A stretch of DNA of 17,933 bases from an uncultured Eubacteriales bacterium (GTDB lineage Bacteria > Bacillota > Clostridia > Oscillospirales > Oscillospiraceae): assembly GCA_902477055.1 (NCBI GenBank), contig CABSFY010000045.1:1-17933 (forward strand), written 5' to 3'. The translations under genes were made by a program, and so were the position numbers. The first letter of the stretch is position 1. Every line of letters starts with the position of its first letter. Positions 6,004 to 14,670 of the stretch are shown here, piece by piece. The notes beneath the pieces were generated by a model, which did no database searches, was not told where the DNA came from, and saw nothing but the letters and a program-made list of their open reading frames with translations.

Positions 6004-6831
6004 ATGAAAGGTTTTTTCCGCCTGCAGGGACAGAAGGTCCGCCGCTTTGCGCTGTGGATTGCCTCGTTTCATGTCCCCCTTTATGCCGCGAATGCTGCCT
6101 TTTATATCATCCTCTCCCTTCTGCCCACGGTCATGCTAGTCGTCTGCCTGGTCCCGCTGGTCGGCTATACGGGCGACGATATTCTGACGCTCTGCCGGGG
6201 TCTGGTGCCGGATATGCTCATGCCGCTGCTGGAGCGCATCATTCACGACCTGAGCGCCAACAGCTCTGGTATTTTGTTGTCTGTTTCCGCCGTATTTGCG
6301 GTCTGGTCGTCGTCGAGCGGCGTTTACTGCATCCAGCTTGGCCTGAACGCCATCTACGGCCTGCGCGAAAACCGCAGCTATCTGCATCGCCGCATCTTCT
6401 GCGTGTTTTATATGCTGCTGTTCCTTGCCGCGCTGGTGCTGACGCTCGTCATCCACGGCTTCGGCCAGGACATCGCCTCCTTCTGCGCGGAGCATAAGAT
6501 TCCCGTGCTGCGCTTTTTGGGCAGCATCGTTCAGTTCCGTGGTCTGATTCTGTTCGTTCTGCTCACGATGCTGTTTACGGCAATGTTTTGCGTTTTCCCC
6601 AACCGGAAGGTCAAGTTCACCTCTGCCCTCCCCGGCGCGGCCCTTGCGGCGATCGGCTGGCTGCTGTTCACGCAGATTTATTCGCTCTATGCCAAGAACA
6701 TCAGCAACCAGTCCGTCCTGTACGGCAGTCTTTCGATCGTGACGATGGGGATGCTGTGGCTTTTTATTTGCATTTCGATCCTGTTCTACGGCAGTCTGGT
6801 CAATCTCATCATCGAACGGAACAAAAAATAA
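6004..6831 (+). CDS. YihY/virulence factor BrkB family inner-membrane protein
   Basis: 275 residues from ATG 6004, with AAAGGAG at 5992-5998; the upstream in-frame TTG at 5989 overlaps the ribosome site and is less likely. About six hydrophobic segments are visible. Family blocks include NAAFYIILSLLPTVMLVV near the N-terminus, the WSSSSGVY and LNAIYGLRENRSYL region, FPNRKVKF, LPGAALAAIGWLLFTQIYSLY, and the C-terminal NQSVLYGSLSIVTMGMLWLF. The family was once called ribonuclease BN in error; it consists of polytopic membrane proteins of unclear transport or envelope function. Nothing in the neighbourhood points to a specific substrate. Confidence 0.9.
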   Translation: MKGFFRLQGQKVRRFALWIASFHVPLYAANAAFYIILSLLPTVMLVVCLVPLVGYTGDDILTLCRGLVPDMLMPLLERIIHDLSANSSGILLSVSAVFAVWSSSSGVYCIQLGLNAIYGLRENRSYLHRRIFCVFYMLLFLAALVLTLVIHGFGQDIASFCAEHKIPVLRFLGSIVQFRGLILFVLLTMLFTAMFCVFPNRKVKFTSALPGAALAAIGWLLFTQIYSLYAKNISNQSVLYGSLSIVTMGMLWLFICISILFYGSLVNLIIERNKK

Positions 6832-6833
6832 AA

Positions 6834-6855
6834 GAGGCTGCGCGGACGCAGCCTC
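6834..6855 (-). terminator. Terminator of the DUF1540 gene
   Basis: A perfect 9-bp stem (6834-6842 / 6847-6855) with a four-base loop. On the minus strand it is followed by TTTTATTTTTTG, a good T-run; on the plus strand there is no T-run, though it may still slow transcription after the YihY-family gene. Confidence 0.8.
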
Positions 6856-6861
6856 AGGTGC

Positions 6862-7032
6862 TTACTTTCTGTCGAAGGACATACAGTCGGTGCACTGCTT
6901 CACGGTCGGGTCCGCTTCGTGCGTACCGACCATGATGGTGTCGAGCGAGCAGTAGTTCTCATCCTCGCAGTGATGCTTGCACTGTGCGACGGTGCACTGA
7001 ATGGAACGGTTCGGATTGCAATGACAGCTCAT
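6862..7032 (-). CDS. DUF1540 cysteine-rich mini-protein
   Basis: 56 residues from ATG 7032, with AAGGAGG (7047-7041) 8 bases upstream, stop at 6864-6862. The protein starts MSCHCNPNRSIQCTVAQC and has eight cysteines (residues 3, 5, 13, 18, 22, 28, 47, 50) plus several histidines, ending CTDCMSFDRK. Spacing CTVAQCKHHCEDENYC then CTDC fits DUF1540, small proteins of Firmicutes presumed to bind metal through the cysteines. Function is unknown. It forms its own unit, divergent from rpe, with a terminator directly behind. A minus-strand CAAACTA (7069-7063) resembles a forespore -10 box, but the -35 partner is weak, so regulation is open. Confidence 0.85.
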   Translation of the reverse strand: MSCHCNPNRSIQCTVAQCKHHCEDENYCSLDTIMVGTHEADPTVKQCTDCMSFDRK

Positions 7033-7047
7033 GTCTGTGACCTCCTT

Positions 7048-7176
7048 TATTGATGTCGGAGATAGTTTGCACCGTTTTTCAGCGCTTATCGTAGGAAAAT
7101 TTTGTTATTTCGCAGCCGCTTCGCATGGGGCGGAGTTCCGCAGGCTGCAATTCATTCTATGCTTTGGAGGTATCCC
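7048..7176. other. Intergenic region between DUF1540 gene and rpe
   Basis: Both genes must be started from here, but I see no promoter close to consensus on either strand. GGAGG at 7166-7170 is the rpe ribosome site, 6 bases before ATG 7177. Confidence 0.4.
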
Positions 7177-7833
7177 ATGGTGAAGGTCGCTCCCTCAATT
7201 CTATCCGCTGATTTTGTCAATCTCGAGCGCGATATCCGCGCGCTCAGCCCCGCCGGTGCCGATTACGTCCACGTCGATGTGATGGATGGCTGCTTCGTTC
7301 CGAACATCACCATCGGCGTCCCCGTCGTCGCCGCCATCCGGCGCATTACGGATCTGCCGCTGGATGTGCATCTGATGATCGACCGGCCGCTGCGCTACGT
7401 GGACGCGTTCTGCAAGGCAGGTGCCGACCTTCTGACCGTCCACGTCGAGGCTGACACCGAGGAAAACACGCTTGAAGCGCTGAAGAAAATCCGTGCAAAC
7501 GGTGTCCGCGCCGCCATCTCCGTCAAGCCGAACACCCCGGCCGAGGCCGTGCTGCCCTTCCTGCCGTACTGCGATCTCATTCTCGTGATGACGGTCGAGC
7601 CGGGCTTCGGCGGACAGTCGTTCATGACCGATATGATGCCGAAGCTCAAGCAGATTCGCGCCTATATCGACGCGCAGAATCCGGGCTGCGAGCTGGAGGT
7701 GGACGGCGGCATCAACGTCGTCACAGCAAAAATTTGCCGCGAGAACGGCGCGAACGTCCTCGTTGCGGGCAGCGCCTATTTCAAGGCCGCCGACCCTGCC
7801 GCCTTCGTCCGCGATGTGAAGGGCGATTTTTGA
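7177..7833 (+). CDS. rpe: Ribulose-phosphate 3-epimerase
   Basis: 218 residues, the usual length. The start is ATG 7177 (GGAGG 6 bases upstream), where MVKVAPSILSADF begins exactly as in the family; an in-frame longer version from 7102 is not supported. The TIM-barrel metal site is complete: His32 and Asp34 in VHVDVMDGCFVPN, His65 in LDVHLM, Asp175 in LEVDGGIN. The phosphate loop VEPGFGGQSF is at 140-149. The enzyme interconverts ribulose 5-phosphate and xylulose 5-phosphate in the pentose phosphate pathway. It is convergent with addA and ends in a strong terminator. Confidence 0.97.
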   Translation: MVKVAPSILSADFVNLERDIRALSPAGADYVHVDVMDGCFVPNITIGVPVVAAIRRITDLPLDVHLMIDRPLRYVDAFCKAGADLLTVHVEADTEENTLEALKKIRANGVRAAISVKPNTPAEAVLPFLPYCDLILVMTVEPGFGGQSFMTDMMPKLKQIRAYIDAQNPGCELEVDGGINVVTAKICRENGANVLVAGSAYFKAADPAAFVRDVKGDF

Positions 7834-7846
7834 GAAATAAAGTTTT

Positions 7847-7884
7847 ATCCGGGAGGCACGATTCGTTGCCTCCCGGATATTTTT
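7847..7884 (+). terminator. Terminator of rpe
   Basis: Perfect 12-bp stem (7847-7858 / 7867-7878) with an 8-base loop, followed by ATTTTTAT. The T-run overlaps the addA stop codon on the other strand, so the hairpin may also serve as the end of the leftward operon. Confidence 0.9.
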
Positions 7885-10800
7885 ATACGGAATACGCCGT
7901 GTCGGTCGAAAAGAACCAGAGGATTCGCTCCTTGACCGGCAGCTCGAAGATCTCCGAAAGCGCCCGGCCGTAGGCATCGAGCTGGCCGCGATAGTATTCG
8001 GCGCGCTCGGCCTCCCCGCCCGGCCGAATACGATCGGATTTAAAATCCAAGATTACAAGCCCGTCGCTTTCCAGCAGGCAGCAGTCGGTAACGCCCTGCA
8101 GCAGCACCTGTTCGCCCGCAAGCTGCGGGTCATAGCGGCCTGCGTCCTCCAGAACGGAGAATTTGAACTCGCGGACCAGACGCGGCGCGTTCAAAACCCG
8201 TGCGCCAAGCTCCGACGCAAAGAAGGTGGCAATATGTCTGGCATCGACCGCGTCGTACTGCTGCTGCGTCAGCAGCTTGCGCTCCAGCAAACGGTCCAGC
8301 TCGGCTTGCAGGCCGTCCGTCGTGCGGCAGTGCTCGTAGCGCAGATACTGCATGGCAAGGTGGATGGCCGTGCCACGCTCGGCCGGCGTCAGCGCGGAAT
8401 GGTCAAACGACGGCCGGTCGAAGCGCAGCGGCAGCCGCGTTTCCTGTGCCGTTTCCTCATCGAGGGAGCGGCCCTTGAGCTGCGTTGCGGTCAGCTTACT
8501 GGGGGCTGTGGCGGCTGCGGCGTGCTGCGGCTCCGGCAACAGCAGTGGCAGTTCGCGTTCCTCTGGCACCGTCTGCTCCGTTCTGGCTAGCCGCCGTTCA
8601 GGCAAAGCGGCGGGATGCACGGCGATATGCCACGGGAATTCCGATACCCCGCGCCGCTCCGGTGCGCTGTCCAGCGCGAACAGCGCCCCCGCCTCCGTGC
8701 GCGTCAGGGCCGTCATGAGGACCCAGTCCGCCATGGAACCGGCGCTCTCGCCCGGCGTGTCGCTCTCGTCGAGAAGCTGCGCCAGCGTATGGACCTTTCG
8801 GCCCGGCCGATGGGAGCAGCAGGTCATGACCATGCGGTATTTCGCCCGCGTCATGGCAACGTAAAGCACGCGCAGCTCCTCAGACATGTTCTGTCTGCGG
8901 ATGCGGTCGGAGATCGCCGCGCGGGCGATGGTCGGGTAGGACACGCGCCGTTCCGGGTCGTAGCACAACGCGCCGATGCCAAGCTCCGGGTCGATCAGCA
9001 CCGGCTCCGTCGAATCCATGATGTTGAACTGCTTCGATAGGTCCGCGAGGAACACGACCGGAAATTCCAGCCCCTTCGACTTGTGCATCGTCATCAGCCG
9101 AACAGCGCCCGCAGCCTGTTCCGCGTCGCTGCTCAAGCCCTTCTCGCGCAGTGCCTCGAGATATTGCAGGAAGCCGGAAAGGCCGAAGCGCTCCCCCGCG
9201 GTAAACCGGTCGGCAAGACCGACGAAAAGGTCGATATTCCTGCGCCGTTGCGCCCCGCCCTCCATCGCGCCATAGATTGCGCGAAGGTGCAGACGGTCAT
9301 CCGCCTCGTCGAGCAGCCGCCGCATATCGCCCTCCCGCGCCGTCTGACGCAGTACGGAAAGCATTTCAAAAAGCGCCTGCCGCGTCTGTGAATGTTCTAA
9401 TGCGTCAAATAGGTCGCCCTCGCGGCTCTCCGCCCGCAGCATGGCCAACTCCTCGGCGGTGCAGCCGATCACCGGCGACATCAGGACTGTTAAAAGCGGA
9501 ATATCCTGATGCGGATTATCCAAGATTTTCAGCAAAGACAGCAAAAATCCAACTTCTTCAGCAGAAAACAGGTCGTCGCTCCCGCAGATGCAGCGGATAC
9601 CGTGACGGCGCAGCGCCGTCAGATAGGTGCTTGCCTTGCCGGAGAGGGAGCGCATCAGAATGACGATATCGTCCGGCCGGATTGTGCGCAGATCGGTATC
9701 CGACGCTGGGATTAGCGTCCCGTCATGCAGCATTTCGTCGATTCGAGCGGCAATAAATTCCGCCTCAACCTCATCGCGGGCAACCGGCGGATACGCGGGC
9801 AGCGCGTCGAGATCGATGTAATGCAGCTCCACCGCCGGACTGTCCATCTCCGGGAACTCACGCCGCGGATGCAGCGCCTCGGCATCGCCGTAGGTCAGCC
9901 CGCCGACGCTCGGCGTCATCGTCAGTCGAAACACCGCGTTCGCCGCTGACAAGATCTCCTTATGCGACCGGAAATTATCGGAAAGCAGGATGCGCACCGG
10001 CTCGCCCTTCACTGCGGTCCGGTAGTCCGCGTAGCTGCGGTATTTTTCGAGGAAGATGGTCGGGTCGGCCATACGAAAGCGGTAGATCGACTGCTTCACG
10101 TCGCCGACGAAAAACAGGTTCTTTCCATCGCGTGACAGGCCACGGAAAATCGCGTCCTGTACGGCGTTGGTGTCTTGATACTCGTCGATCATCAGCTCGG
10201 CAAAGCGCCCGGCAATCTCACGAGCGTGGCTCGTCGGTGTGGTACCGCTGCCATAGATCAGCCGCAGCGCTTCATGCTCCAGATCATTGTAGTCCAGCAC
10301 ATGACGTGATAGTTTTTCCGCGCGGTACGCATTAGAAAAGCGTTCACAGAGCGTCAGCAGCCCTCGTAGTGCAGCGCCGCATTGCTGTAGGTCGCCCACC
10401 GTTTCCGTCTGCGGAAGCGCAAATAGCTCCAGCCGTTCGCGCAGGTCGGAAAGGATGTGCGTCCGTGTGTCCTTCACCTGCGCCTGCAGCTCCGGGACAG
10501 GGCAGGCGCGGAGGGGCTTTAACCGCCCGATGTCGCACGGAATCGCCGCGATCTCGGCCCAGGTCTGCGCCGCAAGCAGGCGGGAAAGCAGCGCACAATT
10601 GTCGCGGAACGTCGGTCCATATGCCGCCAGCGCAGGCTCCGCGTCGATTTTTTCGACACAATGCTCCATGCGTTCCGCCGCACTGCGCAGAAAGTCCCGC
10701 AGATTTTCCATCCAGTATCGTCCCCAGACCGTCTGGCCGAGGTCGGAGCAGTTTGTCAGGTCGAGCGATTTGCGCAGTGCCTCCAGCCGCCGTACCGGGC

Positions 10801-11359
10801 TGGGCCAGCATTGCAGCTCGCGATAGACCTTTTCGATCAGTTTGGCCAGCAACGCGTCGTCCCGCCCGGTGCTGAGGATGCGCAGACACTCGTCGATCTC
10901 CGCATCCCGCACCCCGGCGTAGGTCTGCTCCAAAAGCTGCTCCATCGCGCGGGTACACAGCCGCGCCGCCTCCTGCTCGTCCATGATGCGAAAGTCCGCA
11001 GGGAGGTCCAGCACGTGCGCATACTCGCGCAGAAGCCCGGCGCAGAAGGCGTGGACAGTCGAGATCTGCGCCAGATAGACCCGGCTCAACTGTCGCTGCA
11101 AATGGCGGTCGTTCGGGTGCAGACTAAGCTGCTCGCTGAGCCGGTCGATCAGCTTGCCGCGCAGCTCAGCCGCCGCAGGCTGGGTGAAGGTGATCATCAA
11201 AAAGTCGTCGAGGTCCCGCTGTTCTGCCTCCACGCGCCTTAGGACGCGATCGACCAGCACCTTCGTCTTACCGGAACCGGCCGCTGCAGAAACCAGCAGT
11301 GTGCCGTCCCGATGGGCCACGACGGCCTGCTGCTCCGGGGTCAGCTTGATCTCAGCCAT
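7883..11359 (-). CDS. addA: ATP-dependent helicase/nuclease subunit A (AddA)
   Basis: 1158 residues, close to the family length. A UvrD-type superfamily 1 helicase with all main motifs: Walker A AAAGSGKT at 25-32, MITFTQPAAAEL (Ia), LMIDEYQDTN near 391 (II), FVGDVKQSIYRFR (III), MTMHKSKGLEFPVVFL near 756 (V), and LRVLYVAMTRAKYRMVM near 835 (VI). The C-terminal RecB-type nuclease shows GVTDCCLLESDGLVILDFKSD near 1090, with the Asp and DxK metal ligands. With AddB it resects double-strand breaks to prepare RecA loading. The ATG at 11359 overlaps the addB stop by 8 bases, indicating translational coupling. It is the last gene of the minus-strand run. Confidence 0.97.
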   Translation of the reverse strand: MAEIKLTPEQQAVVAHRDGTLLVSAAAGSGKTKVLVDRVLRRVEAEQRDLDDFLMITFTQPAAAELRGKLIDRLSEQLSLHPNDRHLQRQLSRVYLAQISTVHAFCAGLLREYAHVLDLPADFRIMDEQEAARLCTRAMEQLLEQTYAGVRDAEIDECLRILSTGRDDALLAKLIEKVYRELQCWPSPVRRLEALRKSLDLTNCSDLGQTVWGRYWMENLRDFLRSAAERMEHCVEKIDAEPALAAYGPTFRDNCALLSRLLAAQTWAEIAAIPCDIGRLKPLRACPVPELQAQVKDTRTHILSDLRERLELFALPQTETVGDLQQCGAALRGLLTLCERFSNAYRAEKLSRHVLDYNDLEHEALRLIYGSGTTPTSHAREIAGRFAELMIDEYQDTNAVQDAIFRGLSRDGKNLFFVGDVKQSIYRFRMADPTIFLEKYRSYADYRTAVKGEPVRILLSDNFRSHKEILSAANAVFRLTMTPSVGGLTYGDAEALHPRREFPEMDSPAVELHYIDLDALPAYPPVARDEVEAEFIAARIDEMLHDGTLIPASDTDLRTIRPDDIVILMRSLSGKASTYLTALRRHGIRCICGSDDLFSAEEVGFLLSLLKILDNPHQDIPLLTVLMSPVIGCTAEELAMLRAESREGDLFDALEHSQTRQALFEMLSVLRQTAREGDMRRLLDEADDRLHLRAIYGAMEGGAQRRRNIDLFVGLADRFTAGERFGLSGFLQYLEALREKGLSSDAEQAAGAVRLMTMHKSKGLEFPVVFLADLSKQFNIMDSTEPVLIDPELGIGALCYDPERRVSYPTIARAAISDRIRRQNMSEELRVLYVAMTRAKYRMVMTCCSHRPGRKVHTLAQLLDESDTPGESAGSMADWVLMTALTRTEAGALFALDSAPERRGVSEFPWHIAVHPAALPERRLARTEQTVPEERELPLLLPEPQHAAAATAPSKLTATQLKGRSLDEETAQETRLPLRFDRPSFDHSALTPAERGTAIHLAMQYLRYEHCRTTDGLQAELDRLLERKLLTQQQYDAVDARHIATFFASELGARVLNAPRLVREFKFSVLEDAGRYDPQLAGEQVLLQGVTDCCLLESDGLVILDFKSDRIRPGGEAERAEYYRGQLDAYGRALSEIFELPVKERILWFFSTDTAYSV

Positions 11360-14300
11360 GGTCCTTGCCTCCCTTCACAGCCTGCCAAAAAGCGTCCGGC
11401 GTTTTCAGCTTCGTCAGCCAGCGCTTCTCGCCCCGATCACGGCAGATTTCGCCGTAGGGACACCAGAGGCAGGCGTTGTTCATGTTATCGCAATAGTACG
11501 GATTCGGCGCAACCTCGCCGCTGTACAGCTCGTCGCCGAGGTCGGCAACGGTTTGAAAGATGTGCCGCCGCAGAGCATCGAGCTGTTCCCGCGTGGCAAG
11601 GTCGCCCTTGCGTTCGCCGTTTTTGTCGTATTCATAGGGCAGATAGACCGGCGCGTTCTCGCACGGCTCCATCGCCTGTAAAACGTCCTCACGGTCAAGC
11701 AGCAGACCGGTGCGCTGCTGCTTCTTTTGCCGCTGACCTGTTACCCTGCCCTCGTCGAAGCGGTTGGTGACCTTGAAGCGCTCGACGCGTGCCGGAAAAT
11801 ACAGCACACCCGCAGCCTCCAAAGGCTTACCGAGCAGCCGTGCTCCGCTTTGCTCCAAGGCGAACAGATACAGCAGCATTTGCAGGCCGAGGCCGTAGAA
11901 AACGTCGGTGTAATCAAAGCTCCTGCGGCCGGTCTTGTAATCGACGACGCGGACGAACACGCGATTTCCCGACCGCCAGATGTCGGCGCGGTCCACGAAG
12001 CCGGTCAGCTTCGCCGTCATTTTTTTACCGGTGATATGGACGCTCGGCAGCGTTTCGCCGTCGGCAAAATGCAGCTCGAACCACTCCGGCGCAAATGCCG
12101 AAACGTGCAGCTCCTCATAAAGCTCGCGCACGACCATCCGGACCTCTGCAAACGTCCGGCGGAACAGATACTCCGCCCGCGCCGAGGTCCAGAGGTCGGA
12201 AAGCTCCGTCCGCGCGTATTGCTCCATCCGCGCCTCCGCGAAGCTAAGAACTTCATCACAGGTCACAGCATGGAAGCCGCCGCGCCGCTTGACCTCGCGG
12301 CAGACGTGTTCCAGGACGTCATGAATAAAAATACCGTAAAGCGATGCATCCAGCTCCGCCGTTTCCCGCTCCTGCGCCCGCAGGCCGAAGCTCAGGAAAT
12401 ACGCAAAGCGGCAGGAGGCCAGCTTGTCGATGCGCGACGAGGAAAGGTGCAGCGTCCTGTCGTATAGGCCCCGGACCGCCGTCTGCGAGAGCTTTCCGAA
12501 GTCATAGGCCCCGGCGTTCGCAATCTCCGCCGCCTGCCGCACAAGCTCCGGCTGCGTCCGTTCCAACGACCTGCGCTGCTCCGGTGCCGCCGCGAGATAG
12601 GATAAATATTCCCGCGCGCTCCGGGAGATCAGCGCGTCCGTGTCATGGCAGACCGGCGCATTCGGGAACAGCAGCCGCGCCCGGCGATAAAAATAGGAGG
12701 CGTTTTCCGTTGCTCCAAGATAGAGCCGTTCGCTGCCCGTGGCCAGCACACTGTCGATTGCGGCCAGCTCCAACGCCAACCGTCCGGCGCTCGTCGGGTT
12801 CACGCCGATGCCCGCCGCCATCAGGTCGGTCCGTTCGCCGTCGGTGAGCAGCGTCTGATTACCGCCCGCCGCCGGGAAAACACCCTCGTTCGCGCCCAGC
12901 AGAAACAGCACCCGGCTGTCTCCGCGCCGCTGCGCCATCAGACTGCCGACGTTCACGCAGTCCAGACTGGCCGGAATCGTGCCGACAGCATAGCAGCTCA
13001 GCGCCGTGCGGAGAATGCGGGCAAATTCCTCCGCACTGCGCACGGATTTGCCCAAAACGCCGTAAAGCTGCTCCATAACGCGGCAGATCACGCCATAAAC
13101 CTGCGCATATTCCTGCGCCTGCTGGAGTTTACCGGTATTATAAAGTGACTCGGCACGATCGGACAGACGGTCGCGCAGGCCGATCGCTTCCAGATAATCG
13201 TTCAGCGCAATGGTCATCTCGCCGGTGTTTTTCGCCGTACGGAGTGCACTGCGCAAAGCCAGAAGCGGTGCCATCAGCACATCCCGGTCCGCGTTCAGCG
13301 CATTCAGCAACTCCCGTCCCGCCGCATCTGTTTTTCTTTTATAACCGTAGGGCGACATATCCCATGTCCGCGCCCACATTTCGCCACGAATCGACCATAA
13401 AAGCGCATAGTTCTCCAAGCGGTCCGCCGCCGCGTCCTCCAGCGGCAGATAGCCGGACTTCAGCACGGACAACACCGGCTCAGTTTCCAGCGTTTGCGCC
13501 GCCTCCAACGCGGCCAGCAGCATATGGACCACCGGCTGGTGCAGCATATCGCGGTCGCCTGCGAAGTAAGCCGGGATGTTCGCCCGCGCAAAAATCGAGC
13601 GCAGCAGCGGCAGATACGAAGCGTCCGGGCAGGCCACCGTGATGTCCCGCCAGCGCAGCCCCTGCTCTGTCAGCCGTAAAATTTCGCCAGCCGCAACGCG
13701 GCACTCCGTTTCGGCATCGGGCGCTGTTAAAAATGTTATGTATTGCTGCTCCTCCGGATACGCCTCACTGGTGCCGGTGAAAAGCCGCTCCCGCAGGAAG
13801 CGCTGCGGGGTGGCTTCCTCGACCGCAAAGGCCTGCACATTCGTTTTGATTCCCTCTCGTCCGGCCAGACGCAAAAGCCGCAGCGCCGTATCCGCAGCGG
13901 CGGAGTACTGCTGGCCGGGATGGTCCAGTGCGTCGCATAAAAGTGCGATCGTCACCTCCGCGCCGGACGCAAGAAGCTGCACGATGATCTCTTGCTCTAC
14001 GCCGTTAAAGTCCGTAAAGCCGTCCAGCCAGAAGTGCTTGCCCTCGGCGTAGTCGGACAGCTCGAGTGCAGCCAGCAGGCGGTTGAGCTTCGTTTCCGGG
14101 TTTTGGCCGAGGTTGGCAGCGACCGCGTCGTAGCTCTCCATGAGCAGGGCGAATTCCTCCGTTTTCACCGCCAATACGCCGCTGAGGCGCTGCGAAGCCT
14201 CGCGGAGGGTCTGCGCAGTGACGCGGTAGCTGCGAAATTCGTCCAGCGTATCGAGGAGCTTGAGCAGAAATTCCGGCTTCTCAGCGCAGCTTGCGTACAG

Positions 14301-14603
14301 CTTCAGCCGCGACTGCACATTTTCGACCGCGAGGGACATCATCAGCAGCTTGCCGCCCTGGTCGGTTTCTGTTTCCGCCGCGCCGCCGAACTCGGAAAAC
14401 ACGCGGTTCGCAAGGCGAGAGAAGCTCAGCACCTCCGCACGCCGCGAAATGCGGTTGCCGCCGGTGCGGCAGAGCATCCGCTCGGCTGCATGGGAAAACT
14501 GCTCCGGCACCAGCAAAATCGAACGTCCGCTCTCCGCGCAGAGGCGCTGCAGGAGCCGCTCGGTGTTGGCTTTCCTATCCGTGTCAAGTAAAATATGAAG
14601 CAA
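11352..14603 (-). CDS. addB: ATP-dependent helicase/nuclease subunit B (AddB)
   Basis: 1083 residues from TTG 14603, chosen because GAGGTG (14615-14610) lies 6 bases upstream and the protein then aligns with the family's usual beginning. An ATG at 14627 gives 8 more residues but has no ribosome site and sits directly behind a TATGAT. The C-terminal nuclease reads VFVRVVDYKTGRRSFDY with DxK. Four cysteines for the iron-sulphur cluster are present: one in SCRFAYF, and C-x2-C-x5-C in ACLWCPYGEIC (residues 739, 1053, 1056, 1062 counted from the ATG). The position where many AddB proteins have a Walker A loop reads DTDRKANT, so ATP binding is probably lost, as in RexB-type subunits. It is 8 bases overlapped with addA and 67 bases behind spoIIR. 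Confidence 0.93.
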   Translation of the reverse strand: MLHILLDTDRKANTERLLQRLCAESGRSILLVPEQFSHAAERMLCRTGGNRISRRAEVLSFSRLANRVFSEFGGAAETETDQGGKLLMMSLAVENVQSRLKLYASCAEKPEFLLKLLDTLDEFRSYRVTAQTLREASQRLSGVLAVKTEEFALLMESYDAVAANLGQNPETKLNRLLAALELSDYAEGKHFWLDGFTDFNGVEQEIIVQLLASGAEVTIALLCDALDHPGQQYSAAADTALRLLRLAGREGIKTNVQAFAVEEATPQRFLRERLFTGTSEAYPEEQQYITFLTAPDAETECRVAAGEILRLTEQGLRWRDITVACPDASYLPLLRSIFARANIPAYFAGDRDMLHQPVVHMLLAALEAAQTLETEPVLSVLKSGYLPLEDAAADRLENYALLWSIRGEMWARTWDMSPYGYKRKTDAAGRELLNALNADRDVLMAPLLALRSALRTAKNTGEMTIALNDYLEAIGLRDRLSDRAESLYNTGKLQQAQEYAQVYGVICRVMEQLYGVLGKSVRSAEEFARILRTALSCYAVGTIPASLDCVNVGSLMAQRRGDSRVLFLLGANEGVFPAAGGNQTLLTDGERTDLMAAGIGVNPTSAGRLALELAAIDSVLATGSERLYLGATENASYFYRRARLLFPNAPVCHDTDALISRSAREYLSYLAAAPEQRRSLERTQPELVRQAAEIANAGAYDFGKLSQTAVRGLYDRTLHLSSSRIDKLASCRFAYFLSFGLRAQERETAELDASLYGIFIHDVLEHVCREVKRRGGFHAVTCDEVLSFAEARMEQYARTELSDLWTSARAEYLFRRTFAEVRMVVRELYEELHVSAFAPEWFELHFADGETLPSVHITGKKMTAKLTGFVDRADIWRSGNRVFVRVVDYKTGRRSFDYTDVFYGLGLQMLLYLFALEQSGARLLGKPLEAAGVLYFPARVERFKVTNRFDEGRVTGQRQKKQQRTGLLLDREDVLQAMEPCENAPVYLPYEYDKNGERKGDLATREQLDALRRHIFQTVADLGDELYSGEVAPNPYYCDNMNNACLWCPYGEICRDRGEKRWLTKLKTPDAFWQAVKGGKDHG

Positions 14604-14609
14604 GGGACT

Positions 14610-14615
14610 CACCTC
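14610..14615 (-). promoter_or_regulatory. Ribosome binding site deciding the addB start
   Basis: GAGGTG on the minus strand, 6 bases before TTG 14603, is complementary to the 16S 3' end. It lies inside the reading frame if the ATG at 14627 is used, which argues for the TTG. Confidence 0.6.
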
Positions 14616-14670
14616 TTTCTTGTCCATTCTATCATAAGTTGCGCCGAAAAAACAGGGAAAAGTTCAGTAT

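Noticed and set aside
7114..7155. Inverted repeat GCAGCC / GGCTGC before rpe as an operator or riboswitch
   Set aside because: Only six bases per arm with a long unstructured centre; likely chance in GC-rich DNA.
7201..7977. 258-codon frame antisense to rpe
   Set aside because: Arises from GC-rich codon structure of rpe, which is certain; it also crosses the rpe terminator.
10344..14591. Many open frames of 100-250 codons on both strands within addA and addB
   Set aside because: Typical shadows in GC-rich genes; the helicase and nuclease frames are unambiguous.
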